Shown here: piece by piece, positions 35,013-43,131 of the stretch
How the letters are laid out: every line of letters starts with the position of its first letter
Numbering within the stretch: the first letter of the stretch is position 1
NCBI GenBank assembly: GCA_946411385.1
Contig: CAMKDV010000001.1
Coordinates: forward strand, 186,001 to 250,000
Direction of reading: 5' to 3'
Origin: an uncultured Bacteroidales bacterium
Lineage (GTDB): Bacteria > Bacteroidota > Bacteroidia > Bacteroidales > Paludibacteraceae
DNA length: 64,000 nt
The notes under the pieces: generated by a model
What the model saw: only the letters and a program-made list of their open reading frames with translations
What the model was told of the DNA's origin: nothing
Database searches by the model: none
Translations under genes and position numbers: made by a program

Positions 35013-35786
35013 TTAAGCAACATGTACCGGCGAAGCATCGCTCTGGGCAAAGCGTACGGGCAGCTTGTCTTGCAGCATCTCGGCAAAGATCTCTCGCGTG
35101 AACTGCTCGGATATCCAATGATCGATATCCACTGCCACTATCTGTCCGGCTGCGGCTTGCATTTCGTGGTACTTCATGTCGGCGCTAAGATAGGTGTCTG
35201 CTCCCGCGGCTATGGCTTCTTGCATGAACTCCGCTCCGGCTCCTCCGCATAGCGCCACGCGGCGGATAAGTTCGGTCCGGCCTGTCGTGTAGCGCACGTA
35301 GGTGGCACCAAACACCTCTCGAACATGTTCCAGCCACGCTTGTAAGGGCATCGCTGCCGGCAGCTCGCCTATCACGCCGAGACCCACGCGGCAGTTATCC
35401 GCCTGCGGTACGAGGATCTTGTACTCGCTGATACCTATCTTCTCCGCCATCTTGCCGGACACGCCGTGCAAGGCATTATCCAAGCTAGTGTGAGCGGAAT
35501 AGATGGCTATATCGTGCTTTACAGCCAGGGCTACGCATCGCTCTTGCGGTGTGCTGCCCGTCAGATGTTTGAGCCCATGAAACAACAAAGGATGGTGTGA
35601 GATGATCAGTTCACAACCTTCCTTTATCGCTTCGCGGACTACCTGTTCGGATACATCCACAGTCAGCAACACAGAGCTAATCTCTCTGCTGCTATCGCCC
35701 ACCTGCAGTCCGGAATTATCCCACGCCTCTTGCTGTCCCCTCGGAGCTACAGATTCTATGATATCAATTATTTCCCGTAGTAACAA
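35013..35786 (-). CDS. Nif3-like dinuclear metal-centre protein
   Basis: 257 residues, the short YbgI form without the PII-like insert of longer family members. Metal-binding histidines appear in IISHHPLLFHGLK near ~60, YSAHTSLDNALHG near ~97 and VDIDHWISEQFT near ~220. The family is widespread and binds two metal ions inside a hexameric ring. GTP cyclohydrolase-like activity has been proposed but its cellular role is unclear. Confidence 0.88.
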   Translation of the reverse strand: MLLREIIDIIESVAPRGQQEAWDNSGLQVGDSSREISSVLLTVDVSEQVVREAIKEGCELIISHHPLLFHGLKHLTGSTPQERCVALAVKHDIAIYSAHTSLDNALHGVSGKMAEKIGISEYKILVPQADNCRVGLGVIGELPAAMPLQAWLEHVREVFGATYVRYTTGRTELIRRVALCGGAGAEFMQEAIAAGADTYLSADMKYHEMQAAAGQIVAVDIDHWISEQFTREIFAEMLQDKLPVRFAQSDASPVHVA

Positions 35787-35812
35787 GTATGTTAATGGGG
35801 TTTTGCTTGTGC

Positions 35813-36346
35813 TTAGCCTCGTTTGGTACCGACGCCCGTCTTCACGCTTGTGGCAGCGGATTTGGTAGTCTTCACGTTCGCTTTCTGTGCTACCTGCTTC
35901 TCGGCTTTCTTATCCTCTTTAGCTTCTACGGCTTCTTTGCCTTCCTCGTCCTCCTGGATGGTGAAGTCGGTAAATCCGGCAGCAATGAGCAGGTTGTACC
36001 ATCCTACCAGTTTGCGGATGTCGGACGGATAGACGCGGTCACGGTCGAAGTCAGGCAGCACTTCGCCGAGGAAATTTCTGAGTGCGTCGTTATCGGCTTT
36101 CTTGGCATCCAGCTCTACGGCTTTGAAGCTGTACTTTTTGCCTACGGCATTCAGTACTTCGCTCAGCGATACATCTTCGCCGGTGGTATACATGGATATC
36201 TCCGCCAGAGAAGAAATTTTGTCACGCGAATATGTCGGCATTCGTTTGCCGTCGATAAGCGACTCCACAATCAGCATGTTCGTGCCACGGCTGACCAACT
36301 TGTACAAACCCGGCTTACCCGAGATAGCAAGAATATTCTTTAGCAT
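35813..36346 (-). CDS. DUF5606 domain protein
   Basis: 177 residues. The first ~140 (ISGKPGLYKLVSRGTNMLIVESL, RDKISSLAEISMYT, VYPSDIRKLVGWYNLLIAAG) match the Bacteroidota-specific DUF5606 family. The rest is a low-complexity Lys/Ala/Glu/Thr tail. Function unknown. It leads the DUF5606-Nif3-zinc-ribbon run and has its own promoter. Confidence 0.85.
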   Translation of the reverse strand: MLKNILAISGKPGLYKLVSRGTNMLIVESLIDGKRMPTYSRDKISSLAEISMYTTGEDVSLSEVLNAVGKKYSFKAVELDAKKADNDALRNFLGEVLPDFDRDRVYPSDIRKLVGWYNLLIAAGFTDFTIQEDEEGKEAVEAKEDKKAEKQVAQKANVKTTKSAATSVKTGVGTKRG

Positions 36347-36420
36347 AACTTTTTTATTGTTTTCGTTGATTTATGCTGAAATCTTTCAATTTCCAACTTT
36401 CAATTTTCAGTTTCCGCTTG

Positions 36421-36452
36421 CAAAGATACAAAAAAATTTGCAAATATGCAAA
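36421..36452 (-). promoter_or_regulatory. Promoter for the DUF5606-Nif3-zinc-ribbon run
   Basis: On the minus strand TTTG (36449-36452), 20 bases, TATCTTTG (36421-36428). Its upstream box lies inside the spacer of the smpB promoter. Confidence 0.78.
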
Positions 36453-36468
36453 TAATTTCGTAACTTTG
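36437..36468 (+). promoter_or_regulatory. Promoter for smpB
   Basis: TTTG (36437-36440), 20 bases, TAACTTTG (36461-36468), with a predicted start near 36475 and a leader of ~20 bases. It overlaps the divergent DUF5606 promoter by 16 bases. Confidence 0.8.
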
Positions 36469-36496
36469 TGCACTTTTTGCCGAAAATTGTGGGAAT

Positions 36497-36967
36497 ATGC
36501 GTCTAAAGAGTAATGTTAACATAAAAAACAAACGTGCAACGTTCGAGTACGAGATACTTGAGCGCTATGTGGCAGGTCTGCAACTTTTCGGTACGGAGAT
36601 TAAATCTATCCGCGAGTCAAAAGCCAGTCTGGCGGACTCGTACTGTCAGTTTGTAGGCAACGAGCTTTTTGCCAAACAGATGCATATTGCGCACTATCAG
36701 TTCGGCAGTTATGCCAATCATGACGTGCTGCGCGACCGCAAACTGCTGCTTACCAAGCGCGAACTGCGCAAGCTGCAGAAGCAGACCAAGGACAACGGCA
36801 AGACCATCATTCCGCTGCGGCTGTTTATCAACGACAAGGGCTTGGCGAAGATGGAGATAGCCCTATGCCAAGGCAAACATGCGTACGACAAGCGCCAGTC
36901 GTTGCGCGAAGCAGACGACCGACGCGAAGTAGCACAAATGATGAAAAACTTTGTGCCGAAAGAGTAA
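36497..36967 (+). CDS. smpB: SsrA-binding protein SmpB
   Basis: SmpB carries tmRNA to stalled ribosomes for trans-translation. The 156 residues show [41 protein letters not shown] and the C-terminal [19 protein letters not shown] that enters the mRNA channel. The length is normal. Confidence 0.96.
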   Translation: MRLKSNVNIKNKRATFEYEILERYVAGLQLFGTEIKSIRESKASLADSYCQFVGNELFAKQMHIAHYQFGSYANHDVLRDRKLLLTKRELRKLQKQTKDNGKTIIPLRLFINDKGLAKMEIALCQGKHAYDKRQSLREADDRREVAQMMKNFVPKE

Positions 36968-36979
36968 TTCCCCGGATTG

Positions 36980-38875
36980 TTATTTATTGAGCGTAGGGTA
37001 AGCTATGCGGTGATGATGGATGGCTATCAGCTTCTCCGTGAATACTTCGCGGATAGCTTCCACGTCGCGGAACGAGAGTGGCGTATCGGCAAACTGACCG
37101 TCCTGTATCTGCGCGTCAATCATCTGGTTAACCATCGCCGCGATGGATTCTTCCGTATATTCCTTGAGGCTTCTGCTGCGCGCCTCCACGGCATCCGCCA
37201 TCATCAGGATAGCCGTTTCCTTGGTGGACGGTTTGGGTCCCGGATAGCGGAACAGCTGTTCGTCAATATTCTTGTCCGGATGGGCATTCACCTCCGAGTT
37301 ATAGAAGTATCGCACGAGTGACGTACCATGGTGCGAACCGATGAACTGTGTGATCACTTGCGGCAGACGATGCTTGTCTGCCAGTTGCAATCCGTTCGTC
37401 ACATGCTCTATCACGGTGCGGGCTGCATCCGTATTGCTCATCTTGAGCAGAGGATTGTCGCCGCTCTGTTGGTTCTCGGTGTAGTTCTGCGGCGCCAGCA
37501 TCTTGCCTATGTCATGATAGAGCGCACCAGTACGTACGAGCAAGACATTGGCATCAATCTTCTTGGCAGCCTCGGTGGCAAGATTGCTTACCTGCAAGGT
37601 GTGCTGGAATGTGCCGGGAGCTTGCTCGGCAAACTGGTGCATCAAGTCGGAATTGACGTTCGACAGCTCCAGTAGCGTCACGTCCGATACCAATCCGAAC
37701 AGCCTCTCCACCAGATAGATCAGGCCATACACGCAGATGATCAATCCTACGTTGGCTACGATGAACATATACACTCTCAGCTGCAGATGGGTATAGGTCC
37801 CGTCAGTAGCAAGGGTGAAAGCGGTATAGGCAAAAGCATAGGTCAAGCCTGTCAGCAAGGCGGTATGGGCAAGATGTGCGCGTTGCGTCATCTTACGCAG
37901 CGAGCATAGCACTACCATGCCTACCGACAACTGGATGAACAGGAAGGCGAACGGCGTAGGTACTGCCAGCGAGATGATAAGCATCGTGATGAGATACAGA
38001 GTCAGCGCTGTTCGCGAATCGTAGAACACCGTTGTCAGGATGCCCAGCCAGGCGTAAGGAACAAGGAACAAATACAGATCATCCGTCGTGAAACGCAAGA
38101 TAAGAAACGATGTGCTGATCATCAGCGCCATCTGCAGCGTGAAAAACAAGGTGACACGCAACTGTTCGAACAGCGAATGACGATAAATAGCCAGAAAGGC
38201 GGCAAACAACGCCAACAGCAGAACAATCAACGCCACGTAGCCTATCTGCATATATACCGACTGCTGACGGGTAATGTTCCTCTCGGAATATGCGCGGCTG
38301 AGGGAGGTAAGTATCTGGTAGGTCTGGGTTGTGACGATCTCGCCGCGGTCGATGATCCGCTCACCGGCCTGCACCATCCCGAAGGTGAGCGAGACGGACT
38401 CTATGGCGCTCTTGTACAGCAGCGCGTTGGTAGCTGAGTCAGGCACGATGTTCGGGTCGCATTGTTCGCCATAGCGCTCATAGGCCGACTTGGGCGTCAG
38501 CAGTTCATCGAACGCTATCGTCTTGGCTACATGCTTGTCGGTGAGAAGGGATATGCGGTTATAGCCGTCACGTTGCAGCTGTTCATAATCGTTCAGCGAC
38601 AGCACAAACAGTCCCTGCGGCAGATTATGCGTCTTGATGTAGCACGGCGTGATGCTCCTCACAGCTTCCTGTTGCTCGCGCAGCACGTCGGCGTCCGTCT
38701 TGTAGATAGGAAAATCGAACTCCGCCGTCACCAGATCATAGCCCCACGGTTTGCCTACCTCAAAATGGTAGTTGAAGGCGTTATTGTAGCGCGGAAAGAG
38801 GTATATCACCACTGCCGCCAACAGCACGTACACACTGATCTGCAATACAAACGTTACGTTACGTGAAAGTTTCAT
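36980..38875 (-). CDS. 7TM-HD family phosphodiesterase (PgpH/YqfF-like)
   Basis: 631 residues: one N-terminal span, an extracytoplasmic domain (~50-250), about seven spans (~255-420) and a C-terminal HD domain with ALYHDIGKMLAP near ~468 and IGSHHGTSLVRYFY near ~525. Relatives hydrolyse the second messenger c-di-AMP. The family and length match well; c-di-AMP as substrate is taken from the family. It overlaps tadA by four bases, in an operon with GGGPS and tadA. Confidence 0.9.
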   Translation of the reverse strand: MKLSRNVTFVLQISVYVLLAAVVIYLFPRYNNAFNYHFEVGKPWGYDLVTAEFDFPIYKTDADVLREQQEAVRSITPCYIKTHNLPQGLFVLSLNDYEQLQRDGYNRISLLTDKHVAKTIAFDELLTPKSAYERYGEQCDPNIVPDSATNALLYKSAIESVSLTFGMVQAGERIIDRGEIVTTQTYQILTSLSRAYSERNITRQQSVYMQIGYVALIVLLLALFAAFLAIYRHSLFEQLRVTLFFTLQMALMISTSFLILRFTTDDLYLFLVPYAWLGILTTVFYDSRTALTLYLITMLIISLAVPTPFAFLFIQLSVGMVVLCSLRKMTQRAHLAHTALLTGLTYAFAYTAFTLATDGTYTHLQLRVYMFIVANVGLIICVYGLIYLVERLFGLVSDVTLLELSNVNSDLMHQFAEQAPGTFQHTLQVSNLATEAAKKIDANVLLVRTGALYHDIGKMLAPQNYTENQQSGDNPLLKMSNTDAARTVIEHVTNGLQLADKHRLPQVITQFIGSHHGTSLVRYFYNSEVNAHPDKNIDEQLFRYPGPKPSTKETAILMMADAVEARSRSLKEYTEESIAAMVNQMIDAQIQDGQFADTPLSFRDVEAIREVFTEKLIAIHHHRIAYPTLNK

Positions 38876-39309
38876 ATCCGTCTTGATTCAAAGAATTTCT
38901 GTATTATCTGCCTGCACTCATCCTCCAAAACGCCCGTTGTTACCGTACATTTAGGATGCAATGCTTTGGGTGCAAACAGGCTGTAGCCCCGCTTCTCGTC
39001 GGTTGTGCCGTACACTACGCGCGACACTTGTGCCCAGCCTATGGCGCCGGCGCACATCACGCACGGCTCAACCGTCACATACAGCGTACATCCCTGCAGG
39101 TACTTGCCGTTTAGTGTCTCTGCTGCGGCTGTGATGGCCTGCATCTCGGCATGTGCCGTCACGTCATGAAGCGTCTGCGTCAGGTTGTGGCCGCGACCGA
39201 TGATCTGACCGCCTGCTACCACCACGCAGCCTATCGGCACTTCACCCTGCTGCAACGCTTGCTCCGCCTCATATAGCGCCATGCGCATATATCGCTCATC
39301 TTCTGTCAT
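38872..39309 (-). CDS. tadA: tRNA-specific adenosine deaminase (TadA-like)
   Basis: 145 residues with the zinc deaminase signature HAEMQAI (His and catalytic Glu) near residue 52 and PCVMCAGA near ~81. It converts A34 to inosine in tRNA-Arg(ACG). A related nucleoside or guanine deaminase cannot be fully excluded, but the compact length fits TadA. It overlaps its neighbours by four bases on both sides. Confidence 0.88.
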   Translation of the reverse strand: MTEDERYMRMALYEAEQALQQGEVPIGCVVVAGGQIIGRGHNLTQTLHDVTAHAEMQAITAAAETLNGKYLQGCTLYVTVEPCVMCAGAIGWAQVSRVVYGTTDEKRGYSLFAPKALHPKCTVTTGVLEDECRQIIQKFFESRRI

Positions 39310-40016
39310 ATACGATCCTTGAATGTGGTGATAAACCGTTCGGTCTCATCGGGATTTTCCTCAAACAGATTGCCGATGACTCCGATATCTGCTCCGGCAT
39401 CAAAAGCTGCCGCCATTTGCTCGGTTGTGCGGATGCCTCCGCCTACTATCAGCGGCACATGCAGCTTGCTGCGCACTGCCGTGATGATCGACGGTTTCAC
39501 CGGACATTTGGCGCCGCTACCTGCTTCCAGGTACACCAGTTTTTTCCCCATCAGCTCAGCGGCTATGGCGGTGCGCACTATTTCATCCTCATCGTCTTGC
39601 GCAATAGCCTTGCAGCCCGTCACCCGCTCTACCGCGCTCTGCCTGCCGCCGTCCAACAGGATATATCCCATCGGTATCGTTTCTATCCCTGATGCCGCGA
39701 CGGCCTCTGCCGCTGCTATCTGAGGCTCGATCAGGAATAGCGGATCACGGCTGTTCATCAGTGTGAGGAAGAGCAGGGCATCTGCCTTGGGCGTGAACTG
39801 CCGCACATTGCCCGGGAACAGTACCACCGGCGCTTTTGTCTTCGTTCTTACTGCCTCCACCACCGCTTCTGTGCTTGCAGCAGTCGACCCGCCCACAAAG
39901 ATCATACTGAACCCGTCACATCGTGTGTTCCTGTCGAATTTTTCCGGGTCAATCAGCCGAACCAGCATCTTTCTGCCCGCCTTCCTACGCTGCGATATGG
40001 AGTCAAGAATAGTCAT
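39306..40016 (-). CDS. Geranylgeranylglyceryl/heptaprenylglyceryl phosphate synthase (PcrB-like)
   Basis: 236 residues from the ATG at 40016. It joins glycerol-1-phosphate to a prenyl diphosphate in a TIM barrel. Seen are LIDPEKF near ~20, FVGGST near ~35, LFPGNVRQF near ~65, YLEAGSGA near ~160, and VGGGIRTTEQM near ~190. Enzymes of this group are known in Bacteroidota, where they may make unusual prenylated lipids. The longer start at 40088 would precede the promoter, so it is rejected. Confidence 0.9.
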   Translation of the reverse strand: MTILDSISQRRKAGRKMLVRLIDPEKFDRNTRCDGFSMIFVGGSTAASTEAVVEAVRTKTKAPVVLFPGNVRQFTPKADALLFLTLMNSRDPLFLIEPQIAAAEAVAASGIETIPMGYILLDGGRQSAVERVTGCKAIAQDDEDEIVRTAIAAELMGKKLVYLEAGSGAKCPVKPSIITAVRSKLHVPLIVGGGIRTTEQMAAAFDAGADIGVIGNLFEENPDETERFITTFKDRI

Positions 40017-40046
40017 TTTCTTAGTCAAGAGTACCAAAATGCGCTG

Positions 40047-40078
40047 CAAAGTTACAAAAAAAAATGCACATTTGCAAA
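40047..40078 (-). promoter_or_regulatory. Promoter for the GGGPS-tadA-HD operon
   Basis: On the minus strand TTTG (40075-40078), 20 bases, TAACTTTG (40047-40054). The start near 40040 gives a leader of ~24 bases before 40016. Confidence 0.78.
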
Positions 40079-40122
40079 TTTCCCTCAAAAAAAATCAACA
40101 TCCACATGTTTTTTTGTATGTG

Positions 40123-40227
40123 TATCCGCCACTCATCCCTATGCAATCCCTTTGAAATAGCACCTTGCAACAGACTTGTATTGGGTGATTATTGCGTGAT
40201 TATTGGGTAGTTATTGTGTGATTGCCT
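40123..40227 (+). repeat. Intergenic repeat family A, copy 2
   Basis: 105 bases, same length and orientation as 8083-8187: TATCCGCCACTCATCCCTAT at the start and the 11-base-period tail ending GTGTGATTGCCT. Confidence 0.75.
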
Positions 40228-40319
40228 CTATAGGGGAGCATACAACCGGGTGTTGCCTCTGGTAATAATCAACAAATATTCAACCGATATACAACGAATC
40301 ACTAACGTTTTTTGCATCG

Positions 40320-40344
40320 GTATTATATACTTTGTATATAATAC
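40320..40344. repeat. Perfect AT-rich palindrome
   Basis: GTATTATATAC - TTT - GTATATAATAC. The same type of near-palindrome forms the AT-rich block of repeat family B, and it lies 92 bases after family A copy 2, much as B follows A at 8.1-8.3 kb. Confidence 0.7.
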
Positions 40345-40400
40345 TATGGGCTTGCTGTGTCTGCGCGATCAAAAAAATGCAAAAATTTGCATGAGATTCT

Positions 40401-40531
40401 TGAGACAGTTGAGACAGTTGGGTGTCTACTTTTTCAGGATAGATGTCAACTTTTTTAGGACTAGTGTAAACATTTTCAGGATATTTCATGGCAGAATAGC
40501 GGGAAGTGTCTCAAGAGTCTCAACTGTCTCA
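40401..40531. repeat. Three 21-base tandem units inside a 15-base inverted repeat
   Basis: Units at 40423-40443, 40444-40464 and 40465-40485 share TGT(C/A)(T/A)AC(T/A)TTTT(C/T)AGGA and are exactly 21 bases (two helical turns) apart. They are flanked by TGAGACAGTTGAGAC at 40401-40415 and its exact reverse complement at 40517-40531. No ORF of substance lies between. It resembles an iteron-like protein-binding array or the ends of a lost mobile element. Confidence 0.7.
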
Positions 40532-40687
40532 TGTCATTTTTTATACATTATAACGAAATACTAATCTTGTTTATGGAATTAGATGTTTCCACTTGAGATT
40601 AAGAAGCGGTTTGAGGTTTTTGTTTCCTAACAATTTTACAGTTTAACATTTTAACAACTATAATTATGGCTCAAAGCCGCGCAACGG

Positions 40688-40885
40688 ATGGCGCACGACA
40701 TCGAGCGCGTGTGTTACCATCCGGAGGAGTACGGCGAGGAAGACCGTGAGCAAGCACAAATCTGGCAGCAGAAATATGCGGAATATATGGCGACGATTCC
40801 GAAAGGCTGTACGCAGCACTATAAGTTCTACGGCTGGATGTACACGCAAATATATAGAGGGATGAGGAGGGAAGCGTGGTTGTGA
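40688..40885 (+). CDS. Possible small protein, frame start uncertain
   Basis: 65 residues beginning MAHDIERVCYHPEEYGEEDR and ending GWMYTQIYRGMRREAWL. The composition looks protein-like. The best-placed start, ATG at 40666 after an AACAACTATAATT leader, is in another frame and stops after 22 codons, so either the start at 40688 is used or a one-base change broke the gene. Not recognised. It is convergent with the surface-protein operon. Confidence 0.35.
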   Translation: MAHDIERVCYHPEEYGEEDREQAQIWQQKYAEYMATIPKGCTQHYKFYGWMYTQIYRGMRREAWL

Positions 40886-40916
40886 TGCCGAATTATTTAA
40901 TAGCCTCAACTACAAT

Positions 40917-40949
40917 GACGAAAGAGTGCCGGATTGACACTCTTTCGTC
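40917..40949. terminator. Strong hairpin between convergent genes
   Basis: GACGAAAGAGTG (40917-40928) pairs perfectly with CACTCTTTCGTC (40938-40949) around a nine-base loop. It lies just past the stop of the surface-protein operon (minus strand). T-runs are lacking, so it may act as an mRNA 3'-end stabiliser or weak terminator. Confidence 0.65.
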
Positions 40950-40971
40950 ACAACATAGATACGAGTAATGA

Positions 40972-42702
40972 TCAGAAAATGCGTTGCCCCGTGAGAGTAT
41001 AGAGTTGGTTGCCATGTAAGATAAAAAGTTGCCCGTTGAGGAACATTTTTTCGTGTTGATTTTTGATATCTTCCATGTTCTGCAAGTCTGTTGTGACGGA
41101 TGCTTCCGGGTTAGACGGAATGATCGGTGGAGTCGGGATGATCTCATAGCCCCCTTCTTCCAGTTCTCCTGAGTAACCAAGGGTAGCAAACGCACCGGTA
41201 TAGACGTGTATAGGCGTACTGCTTTCATCGAGCGAAGAGAGGACGTAGTTATAGCGGGAAGCGGCATCGAGGCCGGTGATATTAAACGAAAGGGTGGTTG
41301 GCAGTTGGGGGCTATTACCGGAATCACCGTCTGTAGTTTGCTCGTGCCGTTGTGGTGCATTGAACGTTATTCCAAGCAATTGCCCTGTCGGACCAAGCGT
41401 CAAGTGACAGAAGACCGCACCGCTTTTGTAGATATCAATCTGGTACGAACCGGCGGCACTATCAGTAGGCCATGTCATGACCGCACTGGTCTGAGCCGGA
41501 TCAACCGTCACTTTGTCAAGAGTCGTTTCAACAGCAGCCGTATGGAAACTGCCGGAAACGGTACTGATCGTCTGTCCGTTCACGTCTTCTCCGGAAATAG
41601 CGTACCAATAGTCCGTATTCGCCTGCAAGCCGTTGAGCGTATAGAAAAATAGCCTGTCCGTATATTCGGTATCTTCCGCTTTAGTACGTGCCGGAGCATG
41701 CGGGATAAAATGCAGACCGGTCACTACGCCGTTACGATCAAAGGTGATATAAAACGCCTCTTCCGTCCGTGTACTGTCAGAATAGACATGCAGGATATAC
41801 GTCTCTGCATTCGGTACCGATGTCCATTGGAAGATAGCACTATGGGTATTCGGCACTACCGGGAAAAGGTCACCGCCTTCATGATTTTGCACAAGACGCA
41901 CTCCTTTACCTACATAGCGGTTGTCTTGATAAAAATTCGGTGTCAACGGAATATAGTAATATGCGCCGTTTGTACCATTGGGCGTGGAAGTCCAGTAACG
42001 GGCAGTATTTTCCTGATATACAGCTGTGCAGTATTCACTCTGCCAGTCCATTGACCGCTCATACGTAATCGGCAGAAATACCGCTCCTGCCATTTCCATG
42101 AACATCCACTCATCTGCGGTGTAGTTATTGGGAGCCGCAGTGTAGTCTGTGCTATTGGAAGGCTTGAAATGCAAGTCGGCAGGTATCACCCAGTTGTCGG
42201 GTAACAGGATAGAGCCATTCACGCCACTCACGGTGCCGTTGGCATAAAGCGATGCAGCATTTTCGCGTCCTCTGAAAAGGTAGTCCCACTCATCTTTGGT
42301 CATCGTACGCCAAAGATTGGCTTTCTTACCTCCGTTGGAGATAGCATTTCTTCCCCAGTCGGTGAATGAGCCGTAGTTGCTATTGGTAGAGGTGCTAGCA
42401 GTAGGGTTATTGCCTGTTCCCCAGCCAAAAAGATCGAGCCAGCCTTTGTAAGTCCACACCCAACCTTCGGTTGAGTATTGGTAATGACGGATACGTCCGT
42501 TTGCTGTACCCACAAAGTCCCACTGGTTCTCGGCAAATCGCCATGTGGACGTACTGGGTTGGTACTGAAGGTTGCCACGCGAGAAAGCTACCGTGTCCGT
42601 CGCGCTGATGGCGAACCTGCCACGCAATGCGCCTTCTGTTGCGTACATGCTGCTTGCCATCCAAATCAGGCAAACAAGAATAATTGATACTTTCGTTTTC
42701 AT
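40972..42702 (-). CDS. Secreted surface protein with FN3-like modules and C-terminal tail
   Basis: 576 residues, third gene of the surface-protein operon. The signal peptide MKTKVSIILVCLIWMASSMYA is identical to that of the gene upstream. Residues ~25-280 form a domain with FSRGNLQYQPSTSTWRFAE, GWLDLFGWGTG and WRTMTKDEWDYLFRGR that recurs in Bacteroidales secreted proteins and has a C-type-lectin/FGE-like look. Two FN3-like modules follow (~285-395, ~395-510). It ends MFLNGQLFILHGNQLYTLTG, a tail of the kind shared by secreted Bacteroidales proteins. It is separated by nine bases from the gene upstream. Likely outer-surface; function unknown. Confidence 0.75.
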   Translation of the reverse strand: MKTKVSIILVCLIWMASSMYATEGALRGRFAISATDTVAFSRGNLQYQPSTSTWRFAENQWDFVGTANGRIRHYQYSTEGWVWTYKGWLDLFGWGTGNNPTASTSTNSNYGSFTDWGRNAISNGGKKANLWRTMTKDEWDYLFRGRENAASLYANGTVSGVNGSILLPDNWVIPADLHFKPSNSTDYTAAPNNYTADEWMFMEMAGAVFLPITYERSMDWQSEYCTAVYQENTARYWTSTPNGTNGAYYYIPLTPNFYQDNRYVGKGVRLVQNHEGGDLFPVVPNTHSAIFQWTSVPNAETYILHVYSDSTRTEEAFYITFDRNGVVTGLHFIPHAPARTKAEDTEYTDRLFFYTLNGLQANTDYWYAISGEDVNGQTISTVSGSFHTAAVETTLDKVTVDPAQTSAVMTWPTDSAAGSYQIDIYKSGAVFCHLTLGPTGQLLGITFNAPQRHEQTTDGDSGNSPQLPTTLSFNITGLDAASRYNYVLSSLDESSTPIHVYTGAFATLGYSGELEEGGYEIIPTPPIIPSNPEASVTTDLQNMEDIKNQHEKMFLNGQLFILHGNQLYTLTGQRIF

Positions 42703-43131
42703 GATCGTATATTATTTCAGTTGATTTCCTTGAATCGTGTATTCTGCGTCACATCGACGGATGATGATTTGTCCGTTGCGCAGCACCTTTGTACATCGTA
42801 CATCGCCACTTTGTATCTCGTCTACGTTGGTCGGTGTGTTGGCCCCAAGTGTAGCAAACGAGCCGGAGGCATTGAAGAGCTCGGTGTCGTTTTCATCCGA
42901 GGCTGTTATTGTGAACCAATAATCGGTGTTCTCATCCAAACCGTTGTAACGGAACGAGAAGGAAGCAGCGGTGTTCATCGCCCGACGTACAGGTGCGTGC
43001 TTGGAGAAGTCGATCTCAACGAGCTGTCCCATGGAGTTGAACGTCAGCGTACAAATCTTCTCCGTACGCTCTTCATTCGCCCAGATGATGAGCGTGTAGT
43101 AACTGGCACCTTCCACGGCCGGCCATGTGAA
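42640..43131 (-). repeat. 492-base tandem repeat, copy 1
   Basis: Covers the signal peptide of the 40972-42702 gene, the nine-base spacer and the FN3-like module plus tail of the 42712-44937 gene. It is nearly identical to 44875-45366, exactly 2235 bases away. Confidence 0.85.

Larger units (their letters stand above)
40228..40665. other. Non-coding repeat region
   Basis: Holds a perfect AT-rich palindrome and a 21-base-period array inside an inverted repeat, both listed separately, then an AT-rich stretch leading into a small possible ORF. A 116-codon open frame across it is made of the repeats and is not credible as a gene. Confidence 0.65.

Noticed and set aside
40214..40564. 116-codon open reading frame on the plus strand
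   Set aside because: It runs through repeat family A, the AT palindrome and the 21-base units; its composition is repeat-driven and there is no ribosome binding site.
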